Below are positions 9,525 through 20,093 of a DNA stretch of 64,000 nt, piece by piece. The stretch covers positions 143,397-207,396 of the forward strand of contig CBDCUO010000005.1 in NCBI GenBank assembly GCA_965222705.1. Direction: 5' to 3'. Position 1 is the first letter of the stretch; each line of letters begins with the position of its first letter. Source of the stretch: JAFMDF01 sp965222705. GTDB taxonomy: Bacteria; Bacteroidota; Bacteroidia; Chitinophagales; Saprospiraceae. The notes under the pieces were generated by a model. That model saw only the letters and a program-made list of their open reading frames with translations. It was not told the origin of the DNA and made no database searches. The position numbers and the translations under genes were made by a program.

Positions 9525-11350
9525 TTTATGGGTTTCTTTCTCATATTGGTTTGAAGTGCATCCGGGCTCCATTCGATATTATCGGTTGTTTTTTCCATGA
9601 TTTTTTGGTGAAAACGCAAAGCATTATGGATATACATGAAGTGATTTTCTTTTCCGATTTCTTCCGTAAAGCCCGACTTAAACAAAATATCTCTAACAGG
9701 CCCAATCGCTCCGCAAATGCATAATTGGATTCCTTCTCGTTGGAGTAAGCGATAACTTTCCTTGAGGGCTTGTAAGCCACTGCTATCTATGTCATGGATG
9801 CTTCTGGCATCTAGGTAAAAATATTTTAAGTTTCGATTAGTTTCTAATACCAACTGCTTGACTGTATCTTTAAAAAAAGTAGCATTGGCAAAGTATAATT
9901 GGTCATCGAAACGCATAATCAGCACATTTTCAGGTTGCTGAGCGTCTTCAAAACGTTCTATATTCCGAAAATGGGTAGTGCCGGGGATTTTACCCAAAAC
10001 AACCACATGTGGACGGGAACTTCGATATAGTACGGTCATAATGGAGAGAATAACTCCCATTAAAACTCCATACTCTATCCCCAGTACTAATGTGGCTACA
10101 AAGGTCACGATCATCATAATGAAATCCCTTTTATGAGAGCGCCAGAGATGAATAGCTTCTTTAATATCAAATAGCCCTTTTACGGCTAGTAAGATGATGG
10201 CTGCCAGGATAGCTTTGGGCAAGTAATAAAATAAGGGGGTCAAAAATAATAAAGTCAAAGCAATCAAGAAGACCGTAACCAGGGAAGAAATACCCGTTTT
10301 TGCACCAGCATCATTATTGACCGCAGAGCGGGTGAAGCTGCCAGAAGTGGGCAAGGCCTGAAAAAACGTCCCACCTATTTTTGCCATTCCAAGTGCTAAT
10401 AATTCTTGGTTAGGGCGAACGACATAATCCTGATGCTTTGCTTCTAAAACTTTTGCAATTCCTAGACTTTCAACAATGCCGATAATAGTGACAGTGAGTA
10501 CAGTAGGAATTAATTTTTGGATAGTTGTTAACTGAAAATCAGGCAATTGGAAGTCGGGCAAGCCTTTGGGTACTTCTCGAATAATATCCAAGCCGTATTG
10601 CTGCAAATCTATTCCCCAGCTCAATAAGGCCCCGATAATTACGATGACTAAGGCTCCGGGAATATTTTTGTTAATAGCCCGAAAGCCCAAAATTAAAACA
10701 ATCGCACTCAGGCATAATAGCACGGCGATCCAGTTTGTTTGAGCAATATGTTCAACAGCATAAAGGAGTGTTTCGTGCGGATGAGCAAAGCGAGGAATTG
10801 GAAAGCCCAAAAGGTCTTTTAGCTGGCTGATCGCAATGATAATAGCCGCAGCGGAAGTAAATCCAGCTACTACGGGGTGCGATAAAAAATTGATTAAAAA
10901 CCCCATTCTCAAAAAACTGAAAATCACCTGTACGAGGCCTACCAATAAACCCGTAGTGAGGACCAAGCTAATAAACGAAGCCGTTCCTGGCTCTGCTAAT
11001 TGACTGACGCCCGCCAAAATCAGCAAAGCAGAAATAGCTACCGGCCCGATAGACATCTGTCGAGAAGTACCCAAAAGAGCATATAACAAAAGCGGAACTA
11101 GACCACCATATAGCCCATAAATGGGAGGTAAGCCTGCCAAAAAAGCATAAGCCATGCCTTGCGGAACCAAGAGAATGCCTACCGTTAACCCCGCTATTAA
11201 GTCTGCTTTAAAGAAGGAAAAGGAATAATCTTTAAGACTTTCGACTAATGGAAATATTTTTTGAAGTCTTTGCAAAGCATTATTATTTAAATTTAAATGC
11301 ACAAAGCAACCATGAAAACAAAATGGCCAACTTATTTTTTTTATCAGCAC
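9521..11350 (-). CDS. SulP/SLC26-family anion transporter with STAS domain
   Basis: An inner-membrane anion permease (sulfate, bicarbonate or related anions). The SulP signature region is clear (DLIAGLTVGILLVPQGMAYA, then GLPPIYGLYGG), followed by ~10-12 hydrophobic segments. A cytoplasmic C-terminal STAS domain contains LYFANATFFKDTV and FYLDARSIHDIDSSGLQAL. The 5' end is uncertain. GTG 11350 is the first start in frame, but its first ~25 residues (containing FCFHGCFVHL) are not family-like. A later GTG or TTG just before QRLQKIFPLVESLKDY would give a typical SulP N-terminus. Length fits (550-610). It stands alone, convergent with the peroxidase; substrate cannot be set from sequence. A bicarbonate role is one option for such solitary bacterial SulP proteins. 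Confidence 0.92.
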   Translation of the reverse strand: MLIKKISWPFCFHGCFVHLNLNNNALQRLQKIFPLVESLKDYSFSFFKADLIAGLTVGILLVPQGMAYAFLAGLPPIYGLYGGLVPLLLYALLGTSRQMSIGPVAISALLILAGVSQLAEPGTASFISLVLTTGLLVGLVQVIFSFLRMGFLINFLSHPVVAGFTSAAAIIIAISQLKDLLGFPIPRFAHPHETLLYAVEHIAQTNWIAVLLCLSAIVLILGFRAINKNIPGALVIVIIGALLSWGIDLQQYGLDIIREVPKGLPDFQLPDFQLTTIQKLIPTVLTVTIIGIVESLGIAKVLEAKHQDYVVRPNQELLALGMAKIGGTFFQALPTSGSFTRSAVNNDAGAKTGISSLVTVFLIALTLLFLTPLFYYLPKAILAAIILLAVKGLFDIKEAIHLWRSHKRDFIMMIVTFVATLVLGIEYGVLMGVILSIMTVLYRSSRPHVVVLGKIPGTTHFRNIERFEDAQQPENVLIMRFDDQLYFANATFFKDTVKQLVLETNRNLKYFYLDARSIHDIDSSGLQALKESYRLLQREGIQLCICGAIGPVRDILFKSGFTEEIGKENHFMYIHNALRFHQKIMEKTTDNIEWSPDALQTNMRKKPIN

Positions 11351-11370
11351 AAAGGTACTGAAAAGTGAAA

Positions 11371-11415
11371 GGCCTGACAGTGACCTCGATTACAGAGACA
11401 CCGAGGTCTGTCGGG
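11371..11415 (-). terminator. Hairpin downstream of the secreted kinase-like gene
   Basis: CCTGACAGTGACCTCG pairs with CGAGGTCTGTCGGG with a small bulge, just after the minus-strand gene ending at 11426 and before the SulP start. Confidence 0.45.
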
Positions 11416-11425
11416 TAGTAAGCTA

Positions 11426-12529
11426 TTACTTTTTTTCATTTAATACAGTTTGTGTTTCTATGTTAGGATCCATTTTTTCTCCTATGGCCAATTTTTCCAG
11501 ATTATTGTAGAAGTCATCCAGATAACTTGCTATTTCCAAACGAGTAGCGAAGGGTAGGGGTTTAAAGTTTTCTACTATTTTTAGAAGATCAGCCCGTTTG
11601 GTTTTAAAATAGGAGAAAATACCCTTCAATTGTTCTATATCTTCCGGAAACCCTAAAAAAATACGAGATTTAATATCTGGAATGTTATAATTTGGATTGG
11701 GAATGGCATAGGGAGCATTGACCAGACCAGAAAAGTCAAAATCATAGGGAATAGCAATGATTTTTTCCTTTTTCAAAACGTATTTTACATTGCGCCCAAC
11801 TTTTAAATCCCAATCAGAATTTCCGATCATGTACTGAAAAACAGCCGCGATTTTTAATTGAGTCGATTGAAAAGTGTCCCGTGGCAAATTCAGGCAATTA
11901 TCACAGGTTTTCACTGCACCAATTCTCGATTTTAATTGGGCGGTGTCTTCGATTAAAAAAGCCCAATGCTTACTTTTTTTACCCGACTTTACATCCTTGT
12001 ACGTTATTTTTAAAAGTTGCACCCGGAAGCTGTTTTCCGTTAATCCATTGTACAGTTTATAAGCTAGGTATTCTTTTTGCAATAAGGCCTTTGCCGTTCT
12101 CTTATCTGTTACGCAATGCGTAACCAATTTCATATCGTCAAATTTTGCCAGGCCGGCAGCCTTTAATTCTTTTTTCTTAAATTCTATTTTCAACGGCACC
12201 ATCTCACATTTTAGCCGGCGGAAATTACCCCGTGCCTTCAGTTGGACTGCCCACTTTTGTTCAATTGCCTGTGCATCCACAAAGCTCAAGGTAGCCTTAT
12301 AGGCATCTGGATTGCGGCGATTGGTGTCCAGGCTGGCAAAGTCTGCTTCCAGGGTGACTTTGAGTACTTCCTGGAAGTTCATGACATCAAAGATACTTTT
12401 TTGATAAAGCGTATCGTTTGCCTTTGCTGCAAAAGGAAGCAAAAAACCAGTAATTGTCAAGGTCAGAATTAAGACCCAATTCGACTTTTGATGTATCATA
12501 ATTAAACGTTTTTTTAAGTCATTTATCAC
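11426..12529 (-). CDS. Exported hypothetical protein with kinase-like (CotH-type?) motifs
   Basis: A 367-residue protein with a Sec signal (hydrophobic segment about residues 18-36, cleavage probably after FAAKA). I do not recognise a named family with certainty. The central part reads like a degenerate protein-kinase/CotH active site. It has a Lys-containing strand (WAFLIEDTAQLKSRIG), MIGNSDWDLKVGRN in the position of a catalytic loop (Asp followed by a distal Asn), and IPYDFDFSGLVNA resembling a DFG metal site. Two Cys pairs (CDNCLN and separate Cys) suggest a disulfide. It has its own terminator-like hairpin and divergent surroundings, so it is probably monocistronic. The kinase reading is an inference from motif order only; a structural search would decide it. 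Confidence 0.6.
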   Translation of the reverse strand: MINDLKKRLIMIHQKSNWVLILTLTITGFLLPFAAKANDTLYQKSIFDVMNFQEVLKVTLEADFASLDTNRRNPDAYKATLSFVDAQAIEQKWAVQLKARGNFRRLKCEMVPLKIEFKKKELKAAGLAKFDDMKLVTHCVTDKRTAKALLQKEYLAYKLYNGLTENSFRVQLLKITYKDVKSGKKSKHWAFLIEDTAQLKSRIGAVKTCDNCLNLPRDTFQSTQLKIAAVFQYMIGNSDWDLKVGRNVKYVLKKEKIIAIPYDFDFSGLVNAPYAIPNPNYNIPDIKSRIFLGFPEDIEQLKGIFSYFKTKRADLLKIVENFKPLPFATRLEIASYLDDFYNNLEKLAIGEKMDPNIETQTVLNEKK

Positions 12530-13024
12530 TTATTGTAAACATTACACTTTCCATTGTAAAAACGTTCAAAAATAATACTTGTTTTTTGCTTGTTTAATTT
12601 TAAAAACCAAATTAAAATTGGTAATTGTTTTGATTAATAGGGGGTTTAAAATTTTTAATGAAGTAAGAATCGTAAAAACATATTTATATTTTGAAAAGAT
12701 CAGAAAAGACGAGATATAATACCTTGAGCGAAAAGAACTGATTTTTTGTCAAAAAATGGTCAATTTTTAAAGGAATTTTCAAAAATGTATAAGACGGATT
12801 TTTTTAACTCGATGAAAAGCCGGGAAAGCATCGCCATAAAAGCAAAAGACGATTTTATTTTTTTATCTAAAAATCAAAAATATAGGGTAAAATAACTATA
12901 TTGCTTTTCTAGAGCCAATAAAAATGAGCTGATTAGTTATCGCGAGGACTTGTCGGAAAGTAGTTCGATAGAATCAAATCACAAGAAAGCTGTTTGATTA
13001 CTTGACGCAAAAACCAAATTGAGT
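12530..13024. other. 495-bp AT-rich divergent intergenic region
   Basis: It separates the divergent kinase-like gene and the large envelope-protein gene and should hold both promoters. I saw no gene, strong hairpin or clear TAnnTTTG box. Confidence 0.4.
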
Positions 13025-16000
13025 ATGAACTTAACATTTAAGCTAATCTTATATATAAAGCTTGTATTACTATTTATAAGCTTTTCTTTTCGAGTAAATA
13101 GCCAATCCTTGTATAGTGATGCCCTAAGGTTAGCTGACTTAATTCGCAATCGAGCGGCTCCAAAAATAGACTATTCCCGCTCAACAATTGACACGACCAA
13201 CTTAAATATTTTTTTTAATAAACGGATGTTGGGCTGGTCGGATAATGGTGCATTAGAGCAGCCTGGACTTTATGAAATTTATGGATTTCAAGGACCGGAT
13301 ACCCTCGTTTTAAAATGTACAAGGGAAATTTGACACGATTATCTCTGATTCTATCATCAGTATCCAGCACAATCCGACCAATATTCGTTGGGATATTATA
13401 GCAAAGGAGCAGTCAGTTATTACACCAAAATGGGGCTATCTGCAAAAAGAACAAGAAAGGGAGGAGTTTAAGCTATTGGGTGTTCATTCTCGGTTTTTGG
13501 AAAAAGAGGCGATAAATTTTGGACTTTCTGATTTATATCAAGACTATCATTCTAACCCTTATTTGCAACCACTCATAAACCCTGTAATTGCTAAGAACCT
13601 GCCTTTTGTTAATAGTCCAGAGTGGGGCAATGAACCTTTTAACGAGGATGCTAAGGCTTATCTCGACTCTGCTTATGCTTGGCAACGAATTCTTTACGAC
13701 ACTCAATCGCTGGCTATTCATGGAAGGGTGCCTTTTCAAAAAGCAAGTCAACACTATCGTCGTCCGGTCATTTCTGCCGCAAAACAGCTGCGATTAATAT
13801 CAGAAATAAATTATGCAGAACAAAAGAAGCTCGGGGGAGTGATTAATCAGGGAGCTTTTCTGGTTGGCTTGTCGGATTTTGTAGAGGAAAATGCACAAGA
13901 GGAATTAAATATTCATTTTCTAAGTAAATTTAAAGAAAACCTCAAAGAACTCCCAGAACTTCAAATTCTGTTTCCCAATACTTTGAACCTTTTTGAGCAA
14001 TTTGAAATTACCAATTATCGGGTATTATTAGAAAACGCTCAGCCAGCCTTTGCATTCGACCTGCAAGAAATTCCGCTCAATTTGCCCAAAATACTGGAAC
14101 TTCCAAAGTTTGAAGAATTACACAATTCTCCAGAAGTTTACAACCTCGTGCTGTTTTATAGAATAGCTAATCTGGTTTATCAAAGTTTACCTGTGGATAC
14201 TATTCTATTGAAAGGTTTTGAGGAAATCAATGAGCGATATTTTGAGTTTTCTGATAAGGCGGATTATCAACTAGGAGAGCAGCTTTGGAAACAACCGACA
14301 CGGAGCGACTTAAGGGAGTTTAGAAATCTGGTAAACAACTATGCTCATGCCCTACGAGTTTCTTATGAACAACTGGATAAAATCTCCTCGGATTTGACAG
14401 TAGAAGTTGACAGACTCAAAGATACGATTGATCGTTATGACTTTTTAAAGCCTGATAAAATATTGGAGGAGTCCATGAATGGGGTTAAGACCGCTAGTCC
14501 AGAATATTCAGATTTTTATTATCATGGAGCGGAATTAGTAGGAACGGGGTATAAAGTTTTTGATTTCTATGAGAAAGTAATGGATGCCAATTTGCAAGGC
14601 TATTCCTATTATGACACGACCGATTTGAGACCAGATTTGGCGACATTTGACCGATTTTATGGACAAAAACCTCAGCATTGGGAAATGGTGGCCAAAAGTA
14701 TCACATTTAGTAGAGATTTGGCCAAAGCGAAGGATGCAGAGCAGTTAAGGCTTTGGCAACAAAGCCTCAAATTGCGAGCAGCTACCACCAAGGAATTGAC
14801 AGAAAAAGTATGGACTCAAATTAGACAGCGAGACCAATTATTGAATGCACTCAAATTGGTGGATGAAAAAAGAGCAGTACTGGACAGTGCCATCATCTTG
14901 GAATTAAGCCAATATGTCGGCACTAATGAGGGAGACGATCGGTTTATGATTCATGCACTTAAATATCTGAAATCTTTACTGGATATTGAAAACGATCCCT
15001 GGCAACAAATAGATTTTTTTATTCAAATAGAAGATGGAGAAGGAGAAGAACAAGCAAGATTACTGAGTGAAGGACATACGCTTTTCGAGGGAGTAATGAC
15101 TAGAGCAAAAGTGCGGATAGATACCCTAGCTAACCCATACTGGCATCTATTGGTTTCACTAGACCAACGCGAATCAGCTTTCATTGCCAACAAGCTAAAT
15201 GCTATCGAACAGTTGATTACGAACTTAGACGAAGAGACGGACCGCATTAATGCACTCCTAAGTGACTATCCTAAAGGCATTCTGCGTACCCTCTCGCAGT
15301 TGGAAAACAAAAACAAGCTCGATAGTAATATTCTCCGTTCCAGAGAAAATGTAAAGCATTTGCGCAGTGTACTAGAATTGGCTATCCACCTGATTCACGC
15401 TGTTCAATATAAAAGGGGGGATGGTGGATCAAAACGATGGATGAATCTAGATGAATACAAAAACTTGATGTCTAATGATACGACAAAAGCTGCTTTTTTA
15501 GGCCTCTTGTATCAACGATTGAAGTCTTTAAAACAACAACCCCATTTTTCAGAGGAATTCATTGCCTTAATGGCTACTAAATTGCTTTATTCTACTTATA
15601 GACTGAGCGATTTAAGGGATTCCATTAAGATCAAATCACCTGAAGATATAAAATTCAGAGACTACTATCCCTTTATTCGATCTTCTGTTGATTTAATTAG
15701 CACCCTTATTTCCACCCCCTATCGGGATGAAAAGACCCTGTCTGACTCTATTCCCCAGCTAAGAGCAATTACTTGTTTGGCCGATAATGCTTTATCCATC
15801 TATGAAAATGTCTATGCCCAAAAATATGGCAACGCTATATTCAACGCAATGGATATTTTTAAAATCATTTTAGATGCAGATTATAAAAGGAAGTCAAACG
15901 CTCTTTCCAATAAAGAAAAAAAAGCATTAGAAAAGAAAAGAACTAACCAGCAAAAGGTTAAAAATGCAGTTTTACACTATGGAACTTTTATGGCCAATGT

Positions 16001-16595
16001 CGTGGATGCAGAAAGGTCGGAAGAGGTAAAAGCCGCCTTAAAAGCTGCTGCTTTGCCTGCAGGAAATTCTCGAATTAAAAGAGAAGTGAATTTTAATATG
16101 TCCATCAATAGTTTCTTTTCTTTGGCTTATGGAAATGAAAGTCTTGAAAATGAGGCTAGAGGTATCCAGAAAAACAATGGCAGCTTTTTTGGGCTTTCTG
16201 TACCCGTCGGGCTTTCTTTTAGTTGGGCAACCCGAAAGGGAGATGCCTTGGGCATTTTTGCTTCCCTCTTGGATTTAGGAGCAATTACAGCCTTTAGGTT
16301 AGATAACAAAGATGCTAGGGTGGAATTATTACCAGAAGTCACTTTTGAAAATTTATTTGCTCCCGGTTTTTCTTTTATTTATCATCGCCGCAACTCTCCT
16401 TTTTCTATTGGTTACAGCCGGCAATTTGGCCCAAGAGTTAGAAAATTGCAAGACTCGGAAGGAACGGCTCTTATGGGAACGAGAGACTTCATCTTTGTCG
16501 GCATTGATGTTCCAATTTTTAACCTAATAGGAGGGTCTAAAAAGTTGAATAAAAAAGAAGACCTACATAGCTGTTTTAATTGGTCAACTAAATAA
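13025..16595 (+). pseudogene. Very large exported protein with C-terminal beta-barrel-like region, one frameshift
   Basis: Repaired, this is a ~1189-residue exported protein. ATG 13025 gives a signal peptide (hydrophobic FKLILYIKLVLLFISFSF, then NSQS). The reading breaks at 13312-13316: dropping one base in aaaat joins LVLK to VQGKFDTIIS and the remaining frame stays open to 16595. The middle 800 residues are helical and charged with scattered Leu/Glu/Lys, suggesting coiled-coil or solenoid structure. The last ~190 residues (from FNMSINSFFSLAYGN) alternate hydrophobic and polar residues with aromatic strand ends and look like outer-membrane beta-strands. No known family was recognised. It is followed after 9 bp by a small repeat protein, an apparent operon. 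A surface scaffold or export role is possible but unproven. Confidence 0.62.
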
Positions 16596-16604
16596 CATGC
16601 AAGA

Positions 16605-17240
16605 ATGGCAAATCCAAGAGAAATTTTTTTTAATCTGCTAAGGAAAGGAGAAAATAACCTAAATGACCCTCAACAAGTAGTAGATCAATTGAATAATACA
16701 GATGAATTTTGTCATGTGGTTCCAAAGGGTTTTGAGGCAAATGTCCATCAATTTTTGAATTTAGGTGCCAACCTGTTCATACAACATGCAGAATTTAATG
16801 ATAATGCATTAATTAAAGAATATTGTCAAAGAGCTCCAGAAAAGATAAAAATTAAAGCAAATGGTTATAAAAAAATCCAAGTAGAAGGCTTTTTGGGAGA
16901 ATCTGCAACTGTTTTCTTCTATGGAAATGAAAGTAACTTGACTCAACACTTGCCCCGTTTTATAGATATTGGAAAAGAGAATGTCATGTTACAAAGACGG
17001 ATTGTCAATAGGCAAGTTTCTTTTAGCCTTAGCGAGTTAAAACATTATTTGACTGCTGGAGCTTCTCTAACCATTAGGAGTATCCGTTCAGATCGTCTTT
17101 TAATCCCGCAGATAAAAGACCTTATTGCAATTGGAACACTTAGGGTACGTATCATGCCAGCACCCAATTTTAAAGCTTCGGAAATAGAAACTTTTAAAAA
17201 CTTGGGGGCGACTATTGTTCAAATTAAGAAAGGACCTTAG
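16605..17240 (+). CDS. Small hypothetical protein with ~40-residue LGA-type repeats
   Basis: A 211-residue protein without signal peptide or membrane segment, starting 9 bp after the large envelope-protein gene. It appears to consist of degenerate repeats of about 40 residues, each with a helix ending in a hydrophobic-LGA-x-L/I core followed by a short strand: FLNLGANLFIQH, YLTAGASLTIRS, FKNLGATIVQIK, and weaker ones (FIDIGKENVMLQ). This pattern suggests a small alpha/beta solenoid. It is probably cytosolic. The close coupling suggests a functional link with the upstream protein, but no function is assignable. Confidence 0.6.
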   Translation: MANPREIFFNLLRKGENNLNDPQQVVDQLNNTDEFCHVVPKGFEANVHQFLNLGANLFIQHAEFNDNALIKEYCQRAPEKIKIKANGYKKIQVEGFLGESATVFFYGNESNLTQHLPRFIDIGKENVMLQRRIVNRQVSFSLSELKHYLTAGASLTIRSIRSDRLLIPQIKDLIAIGTLRVRIMPAPNFKASEIETFKNLGATIVQIKKGP

Positions 17241-17255
17241 GTTACCTTTCTTTTT
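17226..17255 (+). terminator. Rho-independent-like terminator
   Basis: AAGAAAGG (17226-17233) pairs with CCTTTCTT (17245-17252) around an 11-nt loop and runs into a short T-tract. It overlaps the stop of the 211-residue gene and faces the convergent glmM. Confidence 0.55.
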
Positions 17256-17299
17256 AAAAAGATGGTTCTTCGACAAAATTTGTCAAAAAATAAAAAAAA

Positions 17300-18682
17300 T
17301 CATCCCTTTAAAATCTCGTGAATATCTTGCTGGATTTTTTTGACAAGATTATTGGCAACAACTTGCGAGTTGCTTTCAGAATAAATGCGAACAATCGGCT
17401 CTGTATTCGATTTGCGAAGGTGTACCCAGTCCTTATCAAACTCAATTTTTAAACCATCAGTTGTATTAATTGGATAGTTTTGGTACTTGGTCTGAAGGCG
17501 AGCCAATAGGTGGTCAATTTTAATGTCGGGGCTTAATTGAATTTTATTTTTAGAAATGGTATAATTGGGATAAGTGGCTTTTAAAAAAGAAACGGTTTTG
17601 CCAAATTCGGCTAGATGGGACAAGAATAAGGCTATGCCTACTAAAGCATCTCGCCCGTAGTGCGCATCGGGATAAATAACACCACCGTTCCCCTCTCCTC
17701 CAATAACGGCATTGGTTGCTTTCATTTTTGTCACTACATTTACTTCCCCTACCGCAGAGGCGTGGTAGGTTCCGCCATGTTTTTCTGTAATATCCCTCAA
17801 GGCTCTTGTAGAAGATAAGTTGGAAACTGTATGACCAGGCTGGTGCTTTAAGACATAGTCCGCAATGGCAACTAGCGTATATTCTTCTCCAAACATTTCT
17901 CCATCTTCGCAGACAAAAGCCAATCTGTCCACATCTGGATCAATGGAAATACCTAAGTGGGCCCTATGAGTGGTAACTGCTTTGGATAGGGTAGCCAGAT
18001 TGTCGGGCAATGGCTCTGGATTATGAGCAAATTGACCATTCATCTCTTCGTTTAGCAAAATCACCTCACAACCTAATTCTTTTAGCAAGGGAGGAACGGA
18101 TAAGGCCCCGGTCGAATTGATACAATCTACAACGATTTTGAAAGATTTTGCTTGTACCTTTTTTACTTTAACCAGAGGCAAATCCAGTATTTTTTTTATG
18201 TGTTTTTGGATATAGGTCGTATCCTGGCGATAAGTTCCTAGCTTATTGATGGTCGCGTAGGTAATTTTTCCCTTTTTAATAATATTCAAAATTTCCTGCC
18301 CGTCGGCTGCAGAGATAAATTCTCCCCTTTCATTGAGCAGCTTTAGGGCGTTCCACTCTTTGGTATTATGACTGGCTGTAAGGATGATGCCGGCACTTGC
18401 TTTTTCCTCGACTACAGCTATTTCTACTGTTGGAGTTGTGGACAAGCCCAAATCTATTACATGGACACCCACCATGCGCAAAGTGCTGGTAACCAGACTG
18501 CTAACTAGTTCGCCAGAAATACGAGCATCTCGGCCGATAACTATCGTTGGCGATTTGTGTTTTTTAAACAACCAAGCGCCGAACCCTGCCGTTGATTCAA
18601 CAATGTCCTGTGGGGTGAAATTGGTTCCAGGCATTCCGCCAATGGTTCCACGTATTCCGGAAATCGATTTAATAAGTGCCAA
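17300..18682 (-). CDS. glmM: Phosphoglucosamine mutase (phosphohexomutase)
   Basis: A 460-residue alpha-D-phosphohexomutase that isomerises glucosamine-6-phosphate to glucosamine-1-phosphate for peptidoglycan and LPS precursors in the cytosol. All four domains are represented. The phosphoserine loop is TASHNTKEWN (Ser104), the Mg2+ site is DPDVDR (Asp248, 250, 252), the sugar-specificity loop reads GGEGNGG, and the phosphate-binding loop is RKSNTEPIVR. The TASHN-T-KEWN variant (instead of TASHNP) is usual for Bacteroidota GlmM. Phosphomannomutase activity is an alternative, since motifs alone do not separate them. It starts with ATG and a conserved ALIKSISGIRGT N-terminus. A minus-strand element TTTTGTCCA lies ~30 bp upstream, shared with the LEA-like gene at 20094. 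Confidence 0.9.
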   Translation of the reverse strand: MALIKSISGIRGTIGGMPGTNFTPQDIVESTAGFGAWLFKKHKSPTIVIGRDARISGELVSSLVTSTLRMVGVHVIDLGLSTTPTVEIAVVEEKASAGIILTASHNTKEWNALKLLNERGEFISAADGQEILNIIKKGKITYATINKLGTYRQDTTYIQKHIKKILDLPLVKVKKVQAKSFKIVVDCINSTGALSVPPLLKELGCEVILLNEEMNGQFAHNPEPLPDNLATLSKAVTTHRAHLGISIDPDVDRLAFVCEDGEMFGEEYTLVAIADYVLKHQPGHTVSNLSSTRALRDITEKHGGTYHASAVGEVNVVTKMKATNAVIGGEGNGGVIYPDAHYGRDALVGIALFLSHLAEFGKTVSFLKATYPNYTISKNKIQLSPDIKIDHLLARLQTKYQNYPINTTDGLKIEFDKDWVHLRKSNTEPIVRIYSESNSQVVANNLVKKIQQDIHEILKG

Positions 18683-19084
18683 ATGTAAAAGGAGTTATAG
18701 GGAGGTCTGGACAAAATGATTGTAAGATTAGGTGCTTGTGGATGGTTTTATGAATTATGCCCTATTCCCAGTAATTTTATAAAATAGTAATTATTGTCTT
18801 AGTTGTAATTGAAATAATTATTGTTTAAATATTTTTTATTGTCTTATGTTGCTATCAAATTCATTTGGAGAGCACTTAAAGTAATTGCTTATTAGTACTT
18901 TCAAACAAATTTGATGACTACGAGAAGCATTAGAAAATGCTAATGAAAATAAATAAGCGCAATTGCATGGCGATTTTTGCAATTGCGCCTATGGAACGAA
19001 TGACCAGTGGCCAGAGTTTTATTCCCTATTTTTTAGACTTTTCTATTTACGACAAAGCTAGAAAATAGGTTTGATAATTGCTAA
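18683..19084. other. 402-bp intergenic region: glmM promoter side and LEA-gene terminator
   Basis: No gene. It contains the hairpin at 18957-18988 and, on the minus strand near 18711-18720, a TTTTGTCCA stretch that may be part of the glmM promoter. Confidence 0.45.
18957..18988 (-). terminator. 10-bp perfect stem-loop downstream of the LEA-like gene
   Basis: GCGCAATTGC (18957-18966) and GCAATTGCGC (18979-18988) with a 12-nt loop. On the minus strand the stem is followed by a U-rich stretch (TTATTTTC), and it lies ~97 nt after the LEA-like stop. Confidence 0.5.
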
Positions 19085-20017
19085 TTATTCTGGTTTATCT
19101 TTTCCTTCTTCTTCAATAATGGCATCATCTATGATTGGGTCGCCGTCGCCATTTGTATCTTCAAAGCCGTGAATATCTCCCTGAAATGGCTCCTTTTCCG
19201 CAGGGGGTTCTTTCTTTTCTACGATTTTGATGTGTCCTTCCCCCTCATTGTGGTAGTCTCCTTTGGCGAAACGGTCTGCTTTCGCAAAGAAATCGTCTTT
19301 ACCCTCCAAGGTACTTTGCTCTAGTTTGTCATAACCAATTTTGCCGGAAAGCGCTCCTTCTGATTTAATTTTTTCCTCTACACTGTCGGCTACATCTTTG
19401 GCTTTTTCGATGATGGAGTCTATCGTTTCTTCCGGATTATTAATGGCATCTTTAGCTTTATCCACAAGGTCCGAACCTTTGTTCAAAATGCTTTCGCCAA
19501 TATTTTCAGCTACATCGCCTGTCTTTTTAACCGCATCGCTTTCCAGAATAGTTTTTCCCACTTCTTCGGCCGTATCTTTGGCTTTATTGGCTAGGTTTTC
19601 ACTGGTATTTAAAATTTTACTGCCGACCCTTTCAGCTACATCGCCTGTCTTTTTAATCGCATCACTTTCCAGAATGGTTTTCCCCACTTTTTCGGCGGTG
19701 GTTTTAGCTTTATTGGTTAAGGCTTCGCCAGTGTCCAGGATTTTACCGCCCACCTCTTCAGCATAGTCTCCCGCTTTATTCAAGGTTTCATTTTCTTTAA
19801 TTTTATCGCCGAGGTCTTCGGCTATATTTTTTGCCTTTTTTAGTACCGTTTCTCCTACTCCGCCCGCCGTATCTTTAGCTTTTTCGAATAAATCTCCTCC
19901 TTTATCGAGCATACTTTCGCCTGCCTCTTTCATAGCGTCTGCTGTTTTGTCAGCAGTAGATTTAGTGACTGATTTGGCACCAAAAAAAAGTTTTTTTAAA
20001 TCTCCCAAAAAACCCAT
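19085..20017 (-). CDS. LEA-like amphipathic repeat protein (310 aa)
   Basis: A highly charged, Cys-free protein dominated by Lys, Glu, Asp, Ala and Gly in ~11-residue amphipathic periods. Segments such as KAKDTAEEVGKTILESDAVK and KTGDVAE recur several times with changes. The organisation resembles group 3 LEA (late embryogenesis abundant) proteins, which are disordered when hydrated and helical on drying, and may protect membranes or proteins. The first ~20 residues (MGFLGDLKKLFFGAKSVTKS) form a hydrophobic/basic segment shared with the next gene and could bind membrane. The tail is strongly acidic (DTNGDGDPIIDDAIIEEE) with a DxDxD-like possible Ca2+ site. It lies 76 bp from a paralogue on the same strand, probably an operon formed by duplication. 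Function is inferred from composition. Confidence 0.75.
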   Translation of the reverse strand: MGFLGDLKKLFFGAKSVTKSTADKTADAMKEAGESMLDKGGDLFEKAKDTAGGVGETVLKKAKNIAEDLGDKIKENETLNKAGDYAEEVGGKILDTGEALTNKAKTTAEKVGKTILESDAIKKTGDVAERVGSKILNTSENLANKAKDTAEEVGKTILESDAVKKTGDVAENIGESILNKGSDLVDKAKDAINNPEETIDSIIEKAKDVADSVEEKIKSEGALSGKIGYDKLEQSTLEGKDDFFAKADRFAKGDYHNEGEGHIKIVEKKEPPAEKEPFQGDIHGFEDTNGDGDPIIDDAIIEEEGKDKPE

Positions 20018-20093
20018 ATTTAAAATGTTTTTAAAAATTTCTAAGCAAAAATATTAAATCCTCCATTGAAAATTCTCCGTTTATTTATTTCCA

